From Pseudomonadota bacterium (GTDB lineage Bacteria > Pseudomonadota > Gammaproteobacteria > Burkholderiales > Burkholderiaceae_C): 15,690 nucleotides of DNA. A model generated the notes under the pieces. That model ran no database searches, was not told where the DNA came from, and saw nothing but the letters and a program-made list of their open reading frames with translations. The number at the start of each line of letters is the position of its first letter. Positions within the stretch are counted from its first letter, which is position 1. Below are positions 6,735-13,902 of the stretch, in pieces. The stretch is from NCBI GenBank assembly GCA_023435325.1, contig JAEYRT010000146.1, positions 1 through 15,690 on the forward strand, written 5' to 3'. The position numbers and the translations under genes were made by a program.

Positions 6735-7783
6735 GCAGCCAATTCCTCTATCTCTTGCTCTGTAGCCGCCACGCTTTGCCGTGGCAAGCGCTCCATCTGC
6801 TGCCCCAGCTGCTGCAAAAAGTCAGCCACGGCCTGCCACTGCACTTGGCAGTCATCGATGGTGTTGATATGACGTCGAAATTCTTCCCCGCCTGGCAAGG
6901 CTCGCAAATACCACGCAATGTGCTTGCGTGCGCTGCGCACACCGGTCAGCTCGCCATAGAGGCCGTAGTGGTCCTGCAGGTGCTCTAGCAGCAGCTTTCT
7001 CAATTCCGACACCAGAGGTGGGGCCAGATGCTCACCAGTTGCCAGAAAGTGGCCGATCTCCCGAAAAATCCAGGGCCGCCCCTGCGCCGCGCGCCCCACC
7101 ATCACTGCATCTGCGCCGGTATAAGCCAGCACATCACGCGCTTTTTCGGGGCTGGTGATATCACCATTGGCCACCACAGGCACTTTCACGGCCTGCTTGA
7201 CGGCAGCAATCGTGTCGTACTCGGCAAAGCCCTTGTAACCTTGCTCACGGGTGCGCCCATGCACGGTGAGCATCTGAATGCCCACCTCCTCGAACTGCGA
7301 AGCCAGCTGAACGGCATTCTTCTCGGCATCGCACCAGCCGGTACGCATCTTCAGAGTGACAGGCACATCAAAAGGTCGGGCAGCTTCCACCACAGCCTGG
7401 GCAATTTCCACCGCTAAAGGTTCGTTTTGCATCAAGGCGGAACCGGCCCATTTGTTGCACACCTTTTTGGCCGGACAGCCCATGTTGATGTCGATGATTT
7501 GCGCGCCACGCTCGATGTTGTAGATGGCCGCTTCGGCCATCATGGGCGCATCCGTGCCTGCAATCTGCACGGCGATCGGACCAGGCTCTCCGTCATGGTT
7601 GGCGCGACGGCTGGTCTTGAGGCTGTTCCACAAATCCTTGCGCGACGTGACCATTTCGCTGACCGCGTACCCAGCCCCCAGCGCCTTGCACAGCTGGCGA
7701 AACGGCCGATCCGTCACGCCCGCCATCGGGGCAACCAACAGGTTGTTGGCCAGTGTGTACTGACCGATGCGCAGCGCAGTCAT
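6731..7783 (-). CDS. dusB: tRNA-dihydrouridine synthase B
   Basis: DusB is an FMN- and NADPH-dependent enzyme that reduces uridine to dihydrouridine in tRNA. With the ATG at 7783 it has 350 residues. The FMN-binding TIM barrel shows APMAGVTDRPFR (18-29), the catalytic stretch INMGCPAKKVCNKWAGSALM with Cys103 in GCP as the expected proton donor, and late barrel motifs VVANGDI and VMVGRAAQGRPW. A C-terminal helical tRNA-binding part follows. The frame could start at a TTG at 7834, but that would lie upstream of the likely -10 box, and the ATG gives the family start (RIGQYTLANNLLVAPMAG). No good ribosome binding site precedes the ATG. It overlaps fis by four bases and leads the dusB-fis operon. 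Confidence 0.95.
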   Translation of the reverse strand: MTALRIGQYTLANNLLVAPMAGVTDRPFRQLCKALGAGYAVSEMVTSRKDLWNSLKTSRRANHDGEPGPIAVQIAGTDAPMMAEAAIYNIERGAQIIDINMGCPAKKVCNKWAGSALMQNEPLAVEIAQAVVEAARPFDVPVTLKMRTGWCDAEKNAVQLASQFEEVGIQMLTVHGRTREQGYKGFAEYDTIAAVKQAVKVPVVANGDITSPEKARDVLAYTGADAVMVGRAAQGRPWIFREIGHFLATGEHLAPPLVSELRKLLLEHLQDHYGLYGELTGVRSARKHIAWYLRALPGGEEFRRHINTIDDCQVQWQAVADFLQQLGQQMERLPRQSVAATEQEIEELAA

Positions 7784-7819
7784 GAAAGCAGGGAGGGTGG
7801 GAGCGAGGGAAAACGCGCT

Positions 7820-7825
7820 ATTGTA
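7820..7825 (-). promoter_or_regulatory. Possible -10 box of the dusB-fis operon
   Basis: The minus strand reads TACAAT here, five of six matches to TATAAT, preceded by GA as in many strong promoters. It lies 37 bases upstream of the dusB ATG. The upstream -35 is weak; TTGCCC is present but only 14 bases away. Its location argues for translation from the ATG at 7783 over the TTG at 7834. Confidence 0.38.
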
Positions 7826-7910
7826 TCTGCTCAAAAATTGGGCAAATCACTCCGCTACAAAGACACTAGCAAAGAATCAGGTAAGCCCTCGCACACTTGC
7901 ACAGACAGCA

Positions 7911-8486
7911 TCAGTAATGCACGGGTTCAGGCACAAATGCCCACCAGTGACCTGGAATGCCTTGCCACCCGTTGGATTGCATGACATCAACCAGCCACTG
8001 GCGGTTGAACACGACATCGGGAGAGACATTTTCCTCCTTCGCATACGCAACGTCTTGAGCCAGCGCCGGCAAGGTGAAATGCACGCCCCCCATATCCACC
8101 TCTGCACCATCGGCCAGCGGGCCCCGCACGAATTGCGCGGCAACATCACTGTTGGCAACCACCAAGCGTACATCGAGCACTTGCTGCATCTGCCCCGGTG
8201 CCACCCTCACATAGGGGCAGCCTTGGGGAATGAGTTTGATGCCGTGGGCCAATAACTGGACACGTGCCAGTTGAAAGGCCCGTAAAGCGTCGCCTTGTGA
8301 AAGCAAAGGCAGGCAATCGGGCTCGATAAGGTGCTCATAGACGGTGGGTTCTTCTGGAGCAGATATGGCAAACGTTGCTGCCATGCTCATGGGAGCACTG
8401 GCTGCCAGCAGCGCTACGAGCGCAATAGAGGGGGTGGTGCCGACGATGTGTTGCATACATTTCTGCACTGCAAATGGGACTTTCAT
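7911..8486 (-). CDS. Secreted protein resembling an M15D (VanX/DdpX-type) D-Ala-D-Ala dipeptidase, active site apparently lost
   Basis: The product has 191 residues. The first 36 look like a signal peptide: basic start, hydrophobic SIALVALLAASA, and a plausible cut after MSMA, so the mature protein should be periplasmic. The rest follows the order of VanX-family segments: a helix with LARVQLLAHGIKLI (73-86), then QGCPYVR where the family has DGYRP, ADGAEVDMGG (125-134) where it has the DMG turn, NRQWLVDVM (161-169), and GHWWAF (179-184) where it has EWWHF. By that alignment the catalytic Glu is His, the zinc His of WWH is Ala, the DGYRP Arg is missing, and the SxHxxGxAxD zinc motif is NSDVAAQFV. 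I infer a non-catalytic homologue; the family assignment is by eye from the C-terminal half. It is divergent from a YqaA-like gene 61 bases away. Confidence 0.62.
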   Translation of the reverse strand: MKVPFAVQKCMQHIVGTTPSIALVALLAASAPMSMAATFAISAPEEPTVYEHLIEPDCLPLLSQGDALRAFQLARVQLLAHGIKLIPQGCPYVRVAPGQMQQVLDVRLVVANSDVAAQFVRGPLADGAEVDMGGVHFTLPALAQDVAYAKEENVSPDVVFNRQWLVDVMQSNGWQGIPGHWWAFVPEPVHY

Positions 8487-8490
8487 ACCC

Positions 8491-8510
8491 GAAGCTTAGG
8501 ATAAGCCTTC
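8491..8510. promoter_or_regulatory. Imperfect palindrome between the divergent genes
   Basis: GAAGCTTA and TAAGCCTTC flank the trinucleotide GGA, forming a near-perfect inverted repeat with one unpaired C. It occupies part of the 61-base gap between the two divergent start codons, just upstream of the minus-strand gene's ATG. It could be an operator for a dimeric repressor or a leader hairpin near the ribosome binding site. No -35/-10 pair is clear on either side. Confidence 0.3.
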
Positions 8511-8547
8511 GCCTTTTGTCAGCAGGTGTCCGCCTACACTCACCAGT

Positions 8548-9072
8548 ATGGAAGCTTGGTTTCAAGAAATTTTGCAATGGCTGGCCCTGCCACAGTTTGG
8601 TCTTAGCACCCTGTTCGTAGTGGCGCTGGTATCAGCCACTCTGCTGCCCATGGGCTCAGAACCGGCTGTTGTCGGCCTGTTACAGCTCAACCCTGAGTTG
8701 TTTTGGCCTGCGATATTGACTGCCACGGCAGGTAACACCATCGGTGGTGCCATCAGCTGGTTCATGGGGCTGGGCGCCCACCAAGCTTGGCATGCTGCCC
8801 GTCAGCGACGCCGACAAGGACTGCCCTTGCCCGCAAACAGCAAACCACCGCGGGAGCTTTCACGCCACGAACGTCGTGCCCGAATCTGGCTGCGCAAATG
8901 GGGGGCCAAAACCTGCCTCTTGAGCTGGCTACCCGTGGTGGGCGACCCCCTGTGCGCTGTAGCTGGCTGGCTCAAGCTGCCTTTCTGGCCTTGCGTCTTC
9001 TATATGGCGATCGGTAAGTTCTCGCGTTATCTGATGATGACCTCTGCCATCATCTGGGCTCTTCCTGGCTAG
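8548..9072 (+). CDS. yqaA: YqaA/DedA-type (SNARE-associated) inner-membrane protein
   Basis: The 174-residue protein matches the plan of E. coli YqaA, a short DedA-superfamily member. Shared features are an early hydrophobic segment with SATLLPMGSEPAVVGLL (29-45, compare SATLLPGNSEVVL), TATAGNTIGGAISW (58-71), LLSWLPVVGDPLCAVAGWL (124-142), and GKFSRYLMM (156-164). Larger DedA proteins act as lipid scramblases or flippases for undecaprenyl phosphate or phospholipids; what YqaA does is less settled. The loop between GNTIGG and the VVGD region (about 84-112) is longer than in E. coli YqaA and very basic, rich in Arg, Pro and Lys. The ATG at 8548 is the natural start. It is transcribed away from the M15D-like gene and towards the NrtR-like gene. 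Confidence 0.85.
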   Translation: MEAWFQEILQWLALPQFGLSTLFVVALVSATLLPMGSEPAVVGLLQLNPELFWPAILTATAGNTIGGAISWFMGLGAHQAWHAARQRRRQGLPLPANSKPPRELSRHERRARIWLRKWGAKTCLLSWLPVVGDPLCAVAGWLKLPFWPCVFYMAIGKFSRYLMMTSAIIWALPG

Positions 9073-9119
9073 AGCGCTTGGATATGGAAACGGACTCACA
9101 CCTCCATTTTCATGGGCAT

Positions 9120-9203
9120 CAAGGCCTGTAATGTCTGAGAAGGAACCCGTCGGACTGGCGGCGATGGCTTGCTCACCAGGCCTTGGCAGTTTCTGCTTTT
9201 TTT
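9120..9203 (+). terminator. Likely terminator region after the YqaA gene
   Basis: CAAGGCCTG (9120-9128) is repeated exactly in inverted form as CAGGCCTTG (9177-9185), about 48 bases apart. Next comes a small hairpin, GCAG TTT CTGC (9186-9196), followed by seven T residues (9197-9203). The short stem alone is weak, but the T tract and the convergent layout fit a plus-strand terminator whose T tract overlaps the stop codon of the opposite gene. The outer 9-bp repeat could add a larger stem. Confidence 0.5.
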
Positions 9204-10128
9204 AAGCACCACGTGCCAGAGGCAGCTTGCTGCCAGCCATGGCACGTTCCTGGAGTACATCGCTGCGAAACCGGAACAGCTTGGCGGGCCGCCCTGCCGC
9301 TCCGACAGTGACCTGTCCGGTTTCTTCCACCAATGCCTGTTGCTCCATCAAGCGGCGGAAGTTCTGTTTGTGCAAGCCTCGGCCAGCCAGTGCTTCCACC
9401 GCCTGCTGCAGCTGCAGCAGCGTGAATTCGGCTGGCATCAACTCGAACACCACAGGCCGGTACTTGATCTTGGCCCGCAATCGCGCAATCCCCGTCGCCA
9501 AGATCCGGCGATGGTCATGCAGCATGGCTCGCCCGGGAAGCAGCGTGCGCGCCGCTATACCGCGGCGCGTGGCCTCTTCCACCATACCGGCTTCAAACAG
9601 CAATTCATAGCGCTGCAACACCAGATCTTCGTTCCAAACTTGACCGTGTGCACCAAAATTGATGGCCACCCGCGCCTGTCGGGACTGACGAAGCGCTGGT
9701 TCCGGTGCCTCCTGCGCCCAGACCTGCAACTGCGGCAGGATGAGCGCCTCCACCATCTGGGGTGTTCCATCGCGCCAATCTTCCCAGGGGAAATAGCTGT
9801 ACCAATCCTGCCAGCTGGTATCGCCTTGCGGCTCTTCATCAGGTTGCAGCGTTAGGCCCAAATAACTGATGGACAACACATGCGCAGCTTCTTCGCGCTC
9901 ACGGTCGGCAAAGGTATACAGCTGCTCCACATAACCCAGGTTGTGCTGAGTCTGGTTTTCCACCCAACTGCGCAGGCCCGCTTGCAAAGAGCGGTGCACC
10001 ATTTGAAAAGGCCCTGCAGGCAATGCCTGTCCATGGCAGGTCGTAAGTACCCGTGGCTGGCCGGCGTTCACCGCTGCCAGCACAGCCACCAGTTCTGCAT
10101 GAAGCGCTTGAACAGAAGATGGATTCAA
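9202..10128 (-). CDS. NrtR/NadQ-like transcriptional regulator with a decayed Nudix domain
   Basis: The protein has 308 residues in two parts. The N-terminal part is Nudix-like but its box (residues 39-60) reads G-x5-H-x7-R-S-W-V-E-N-Q-T where an enzyme has G-x5-E-x7-R-E-x2-E-E-x-G, so most catalytic Glu positions are gone. It is followed by GYVEQLYTFADRERE. The C-terminal part (about 213-285) is a winged helix of the NrtR kind: YRPVVFELMPAEFTLLQLQ, HKQNFRRLMEQQALVEETG, GRPAKLFRF. NrtR-family proteins repress NAD synthesis genes and sense ADP-ribose-type ligands; I recall a related COG4111 group called NadQ that this resembles. No nad gene is in the window, so the target is unknown. The only upstream in-frame start is TTG at 10128, without a good ribosome binding site, so the N-terminus is uncertain. 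Confidence 0.68.
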   Translation of the reverse strand: MNPSSVQALHAELVAVLAAVNAGQPRVLTTCHGQALPAGPFQMVHRSLQAGLRSWVENQTQHNLGYVEQLYTFADREREEAAHVLSISYLGLTLQPDEEPQGDTSWQDWYSYFPWEDWRDGTPQMVEALILPQLQVWAQEAPEPALRQSRQARVAINFGAHGQVWNEDLVLQRYELLFEAGMVEEATRRGIAARTLLPGRAMLHDHRRILATGIARLRAKIKYRPVVFELMPAEFTLLQLQQAVEALAGRGLHKQNFRRLMEQQALVEETGQVTVGAAGRPAKLFRFRSDVLQERAMAGSKLPLARGA

Positions 10129-10458
10129 TGTAAATAACCGAAGTAAATAGAAATAAGAGTAGCTGCAGTGGCTGCCGTCATGCTGGGATGTGATGTGGTT
10201 GCCGCGTTTAACCCTTGACTGCTTCTGCGTAATTTTGCTGTCAAAGCAAGACCGATTGAAGCGCCCCCGGCAAACGCCCGAATGCTATTGGTTTTTCCCC
10301 AGTTGTCACGCAGAGATTGTCCATCGGGCAAGCATTCTGCTAGTGTCTTTACTTTTGGATTGCATCGTCTTCTTTGACACCACTTTTCCAAAGCAACGGT
10401 TCTTTCTTGCCAAGCCTCGTTTGCTGTGCTTCATACTTGCTTCTTCCTTATATTTGAA
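10129..10458. other. Intergenic region between divergent regulator and hybrid kinase genes
   Basis: These 330 bases separate the NrtR-like gene and the kinase gene and must hold both promoters. On the regulator side there are two GTAAATA repeats. I see no convincing sigma-70 pair for the kinase: TTGACT (10215) and TTGACA (10374) lack a matching -10 at the right distance, and TATATT at 10450 is too near the start codon. Open frames cross the region on both strands but run into known genes in the wrong frame. No tRNA, repeat family or riboswitch is recognisable. Confidence 0.5.
10130..10149. promoter_or_regulatory. Direct heptamer repeats upstream of the NrtR-like gene
   Basis: GTAAATA occurs at 10130-10136 and again at 10143-10149, a 13-base repeat distance, followed by a third partial ATAAG. 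They abut the presumed TTG start codon of the regulator gene. Such spacing is compatible with an autoregulatory binding site overlapping the translation start, but AT-rich leader sequence alone could also produce it. Confidence 0.3.
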
Positions 10459-13400
10459 ATGTCTTCTATCACTAGAAACAAGCGCTTTGCCATTCCCGGA
10501 CCCGTACTGCTGGTATTCATTGCTGCGGCGCTTTCCTCTTTGATCATCGCTGTTGTGAATGTGCGCTCATCCAGCGTGCGCGCAGACGCGGTGGATGCCA
10601 TACAGCACATGACAACGGCCATGCGCCAGCTCAACGAATTGCAATCTTCGGTCAAAGATGCTGAAAGCGCGCAGCGCGGATATTTACTGACCCATGACGA
10701 AGCCTATCTGGAGCCGTACTACCGGGCTGCTGAAAATCTGGATGTGCAACTGGAGGGACTGATAGAAGACAATGCAGACAGCGCGACACGAGATCAACTG
10801 GCGGCCCAGATCTCAGCCTTCGCTCGCCGCAAGTTCGCCACCATGCAGGAGAGCATTGACCTGCTGCAAGCCGGCAAAGCCAACGAAGCCGTGAGCGTGA
10901 TGCGCCTGGACCGTGGCAAAAGTGATATGGACCGGCTCAACACCTGGATTCGGGATTTGAGCGGCCTCCAGAATGTGGAACTGGAGCGACGCCAGGCGCT
11001 GTGGGTACAAGCAGCCTCTGCCTCCAATCTGTATTCATGGGGCGGCTCGATCACCTTGCTGTTGCTGGTCATGATCACGGCCTTGATGACAGCCCGCGAA
11101 TACCAACGCAAGCTGACACAGACTTGGGTGTCTACGGGGCTTTCCGGCTTGAGCCAAGCACTTCAAGGCGACCACACGCTGGAACAATTGGGTAAAAATG
11201 CATTGGACTACCTGGCCCAATATCTGGATGCCAAAGTGGGAGCAGGCTATGTAGTGGATCGCATGCATGGCCGCTACCAATTATTTGGTGGATACGCGCT
11301 GCCGAGTGAGGGCCTGCACCCCCAGGTTACTCCCGGCGAAGGGCTGACAGGACAAGCACTCAGCACCCTCAAAATAGTCAAGGTGCAGGATCTGCAAACA
11401 TCGCACTGGCAGATCCAGTCCAGCACAGGACAAACCTCACCCGCAGAGTTACTCATCGTGCCTGCGGTGGAGAATGACAAGGCCTATGCCGTGTTTGAAC
11501 TGGGCTTCTTACGCCCGACCAGCGAAGCAGAGAGCGAGCTGCTGGAAAGCGCGTCCAGCATCTTGGCCGTGGCTGTTCGTTCAGCCATTGACCGCACCGA
11601 GTTGGAAAAATTGCTCGAAGAAACCCGGCTGCAATCGGAAGAGCTGCAAATGCAGCAGGAAAAGCTGCGCAGCAGCAACGAAGAGCTGGAACAGCAAAGC
11701 CAGGCGCTGCAGAACTCCCAGGCGCAAATGGAGCAGCAGCAGCATGAGCTGGAGTGCAGCAATGCCCACCTGGAAGAACAAACCCAGAAACTGGAGCACC
11801 AGCGCGAGCAACTGTTGCGCGTACAAGATGCGCTGACCGACAAGGCGCGTGAACTGGAAATGGCCAGCCAGTACAAGAGTGAGTTTCTGGCCAATATGAG
11901 CCATGAACTGCGTACACCGCTGAATTCCACTTTGATCCTGGCCAAACTGCTGACGGAAAACAAAACCGGCAACCTTTCGAGCGAACAGATCAAATATGCC
12001 CAAACCATTTACGACGCTGGCAACGATCTGCTCTCTTTGATCAACGATATTCTGGATCTGTCCAAAATTGAAGCAGGCCAGGCCACAATCACGGTCGAGC
12101 CTGTCAATATCGCGACATCCATGCAGAGCCTGATTGAGCCTTTACGCCCCCTGGCGCAACAAAAAGGCCTGGACCTGAGGTGCCAGATTGATGCCGATGT
12201 TCCCATGCGCATGCAAACCGACGGGCTGCGCTTGGGTCAAATTCTCAAGAACCTGCTCTCCAACGCCATCAAGTTCACACACCAGGGCAGTGTGACGCTC
12301 CATGTCTCCATGGAAGGCCCAAAAATGATCGCCTTTGCTGTACGAGATACAGGTATTGGCATCCCTGAAAGCCAGCTGCAAATGATTTTCGAGGCTTTCC
12401 ATCAGGCAGACGGCAGCACGCACCGCAAATATGGTGGCACCGGTCTGGGTCTGTCCATTGCCCGCAACCTAGCCAAACTGTTGGGCGGCAATATTTCAGT
12501 GCATAGCGTGCCGGACAGTGGAAGTGTGTTCACTTTTAGAACCACTGTAGATCAAGCATTGCCTGAACTGATTCAAAAACACCCTTCTGCAGCTCCAGCA
12601 CCAACTCCTGCGATTGCCATACAAAACGCACAAACCGTTGCAGCACCCGAGATTGCCACGACAAAAGAAGCCACACCATTGCCTCAACGGACTGTAAAGA
12701 ATGGTCGGCACATTCTGATCGTGGAGGATGATGATCAATTTGCCCAAATCCTGATCGAGCTGTGCCAGGAAAAAGGCTTCAGCAGCGAAGTAGTAGGTGA
12801 CGCTGCTCAAGCGCTGGATGCTGCTGTACAAAGCCGCCCCCAGGCCATCGTGCTGGACATCCACCTACCCGATTTTTCAGGGCTTGGGGTGCTGGACCTG
12901 CTGAAACGCAACCCCGTCACACGCCATATACCAGTACACATTGTTTCCGCAACCGACTATACCCAGGAGGCACTGGGACGAGGCGCCATTGGTTATGCGC
13001 TCAAGCCAGTAGATCGAGAAGAACTGGTATGCGCCCTGGAAAAACTGGAAGCCAAGTTCACGCAGAACATTCACCGGGTTTTGCTGATTGAAGATGACGA
13101 GCGCCAGCAAAACAGCATACGCAGCTTATTAAGCAGTATCAGCGTGGAAATCGAGTGCGCCGATACGGCAGCCATGGCCCTGGAGCAGCTAGGTCGCTTC
13201 ACCTATGACTGCGTGATCATGGATTTGAACCTGCCTGACATGAGCGGCTTTGAATTGCTGGAGCAAATGTCCGAGCATGACGGTATTTCATTCCCGCCCG
13301 TGATTGTTTATACCGGCAGGGTGCTGTCGCGCGACGAGGAAATGCAGCTGCGGCGCTTTTCCAATTCCATCATCATCAAGGATGCGCGCTCACCTGAGCG

Positions 13401-13878
13401 CCTGCTGGACGAAGTGACCCTGTTCTTGCACCAGGTTGAAGAGGAACTCTCTCCGGAGCACAAGAAGATGCTGGTGGAGGCGCGCAGTCGAGATGCTGCG
13501 CTGGAAGGCAAAACCGTGCTGGTGGTGGAAGACGATGTACGCAATATTTTCGCACTCAACAGCATTTTGGAGCCGACCGGCATGCAGGTTGAAATTGCGC
13601 GCAATGGTCTTGAGGCACTAGAGCTGTTGAAGCAAAAAGAAAACGCCATCGACCTTGTCCTAATGGACATCATGATGCCCGAGATGGATGGCTATACCGC
13701 CATGCGTGAAATCAGACATAACCCGCAATGGCGACGGTTGCCCATTATTGCCTTGACTGCCAAGGCCATGAAAGACGATCAAGAGAAATGCTTGGCAGCA
13801 GGCGCCAATGACTACATTGCCAAACCTCTTGATGTGGAAAAATTGCTTTCGCTGATCCGGGTATGGATGCCAAGCTAA
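10459..13878 (+). CDS. Hybrid sensor histidine kinase: TM-CHASE3-TM-GAF-coiled coil-HisKA-HATPase-REC-REC-REC
   Basis: From the ATG at 10459 the protein has 1139 residues. Order: transmembrane helix (about 14-36), CHASE3-like periplasmic domain with AESAQRGYLLTHDEAYLEPY, second helix (about 191-212), GAF domain (about 230-375), Gln/Glu-rich coiled coil (about 380-470), then the kinase core. FLANMSHELRTPLNS holds the phosphoacceptor His482. The ATPase shows LKNLLSNAIKFT, RDTGIGIP, FEAFHQAD and GGTGLGLSIA. An Ala/Pro-rich linker leads to three receivers with phosphoacceptors Asp800 (VLDIHLPD), Asp922 (IMDLNLPD) and Asp1070 (LMDIMMPEMDG). All catalytic residues look intact. A GTG at 10426 would add 11 residues before the natural MSSITRNKRF start. 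The input ligand is unknown. It is first in a cassette with a CheR-type gene 24 bases downstream, and no DNA-binding output domain is present. Confidence 0.93.
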   Translation: MSSITRNKRFAIPGPVLLVFIAAALSSLIIAVVNVRSSSVRADAVDAIQHMTTAMRQLNELQSSVKDAESAQRGYLLTHDEAYLEPYYRAAENLDVQLEGLIEDNADSATRDQLAAQISAFARRKFATMQESIDLLQAGKANEAVSVMRLDRGKSDMDRLNTWIRDLSGLQNVELERRQALWVQAASASNLYSWGGSITLLLLVMITALMTAREYQRKLTQTWVSTGLSGLSQALQGDHTLEQLGKNALDYLAQYLDAKVGAGYVVDRMHGRYQLFGGYALPSEGLHPQVTPGEGLTGQALSTLKIVKVQDLQTSHWQIQSSTGQTSPAELLIVPAVENDKAYAVFELGFLRPTSEAESELLESASSILAVAVRSAIDRTELEKLLEETRLQSEELQMQQEKLRSSNEELEQQSQALQNSQAQMEQQQHELECSNAHLEEQTQKLEHQREQLLRVQDALTDKARELEMASQYKSEFLANMSHELRTPLNSTLILAKLLTENKTGNLSSEQIKYAQTIYDAGNDLLSLINDILDLSKIEAGQATITVEPVNIATSMQSLIEPLRPLAQQKGLDLRCQIDADVPMRMQTDGLRLGQILKNLLSNAIKFTHQGSVTLHVSMEGPKMIAFAVRDTGIGIPESQLQMIFEAFHQADGSTHRKYGGTGLGLSIARNLAKLLGGNISVHSVPDSGSVFTFRTTVDQALPELIQKHPSAAPAPTPAIAIQNAQTVAAPEIATTKEATPLPQRTVKNGRHILIVEDDDQFAQILIELCQEKGFSSEVVGDAAQALDAAVQSRPQAIVLDIHLPDFSGLGVLDLLKRNPVTRHIPVHIVSATDYTQEALGRGAIGYALKPVDREELVCALEKLEAKFTQNIHRVLLIEDDERQQNSIRSLLSSISVEIECADTAAMALEQLGRFTYDCVIMDLNLPDMSGFELLEQMSEHDGISFPPVIVYTGRVLSRDEEMQLRRFSNSIIIKDARSPERLLDEVTLFLHQVEEELSPEHKKMLVEARSRDAALEGKTVLVVEDDVRNIFALNSILEPTGMQVEIARNGLEALELLKQKENAIDLVLMDIMMPEMDGYTAMREIRHNPQWRRLPIIALTAKAMKDDQEKCLAAGANDYIAKPLDVEKLLSLIRVWMPS

Positions 13879-13902
13879 AAGATCGCATTTCTCCTTGTTG
13901 CC

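Noticed and set aside
7911..8486. An active D-Ala-D-Ala dipeptidase conferring vancomycin-type resistance
   Set aside because: The positions aligned with the catalytic Glu and zinc ligands are substituted, and no vanHA-like or two-component van genes are nearby.
10215..10244. TTGAC...GTCAA inverted repeat upstream of the kinase
   Set aside because: Five-base arms 20 bases apart are common by chance, and no second copy or promoter element supports a role.
10125..10391. Small open frames in the gap before the hybrid kinase, on both strands
   Set aside because: The plus-strand frame overlaps the kinase start in another frame, the minus-strand frame overlaps the regulator start, and neither has a ribosome binding site or a recognisable motif.
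10374..10410. TTGACA at 10374 as a promoter for the hybrid kinase
   Set aside because: Sixteen to eighteen bases downstream there is only CGGTTC-like sequence, not a -10 box, so I do not call a promoter.
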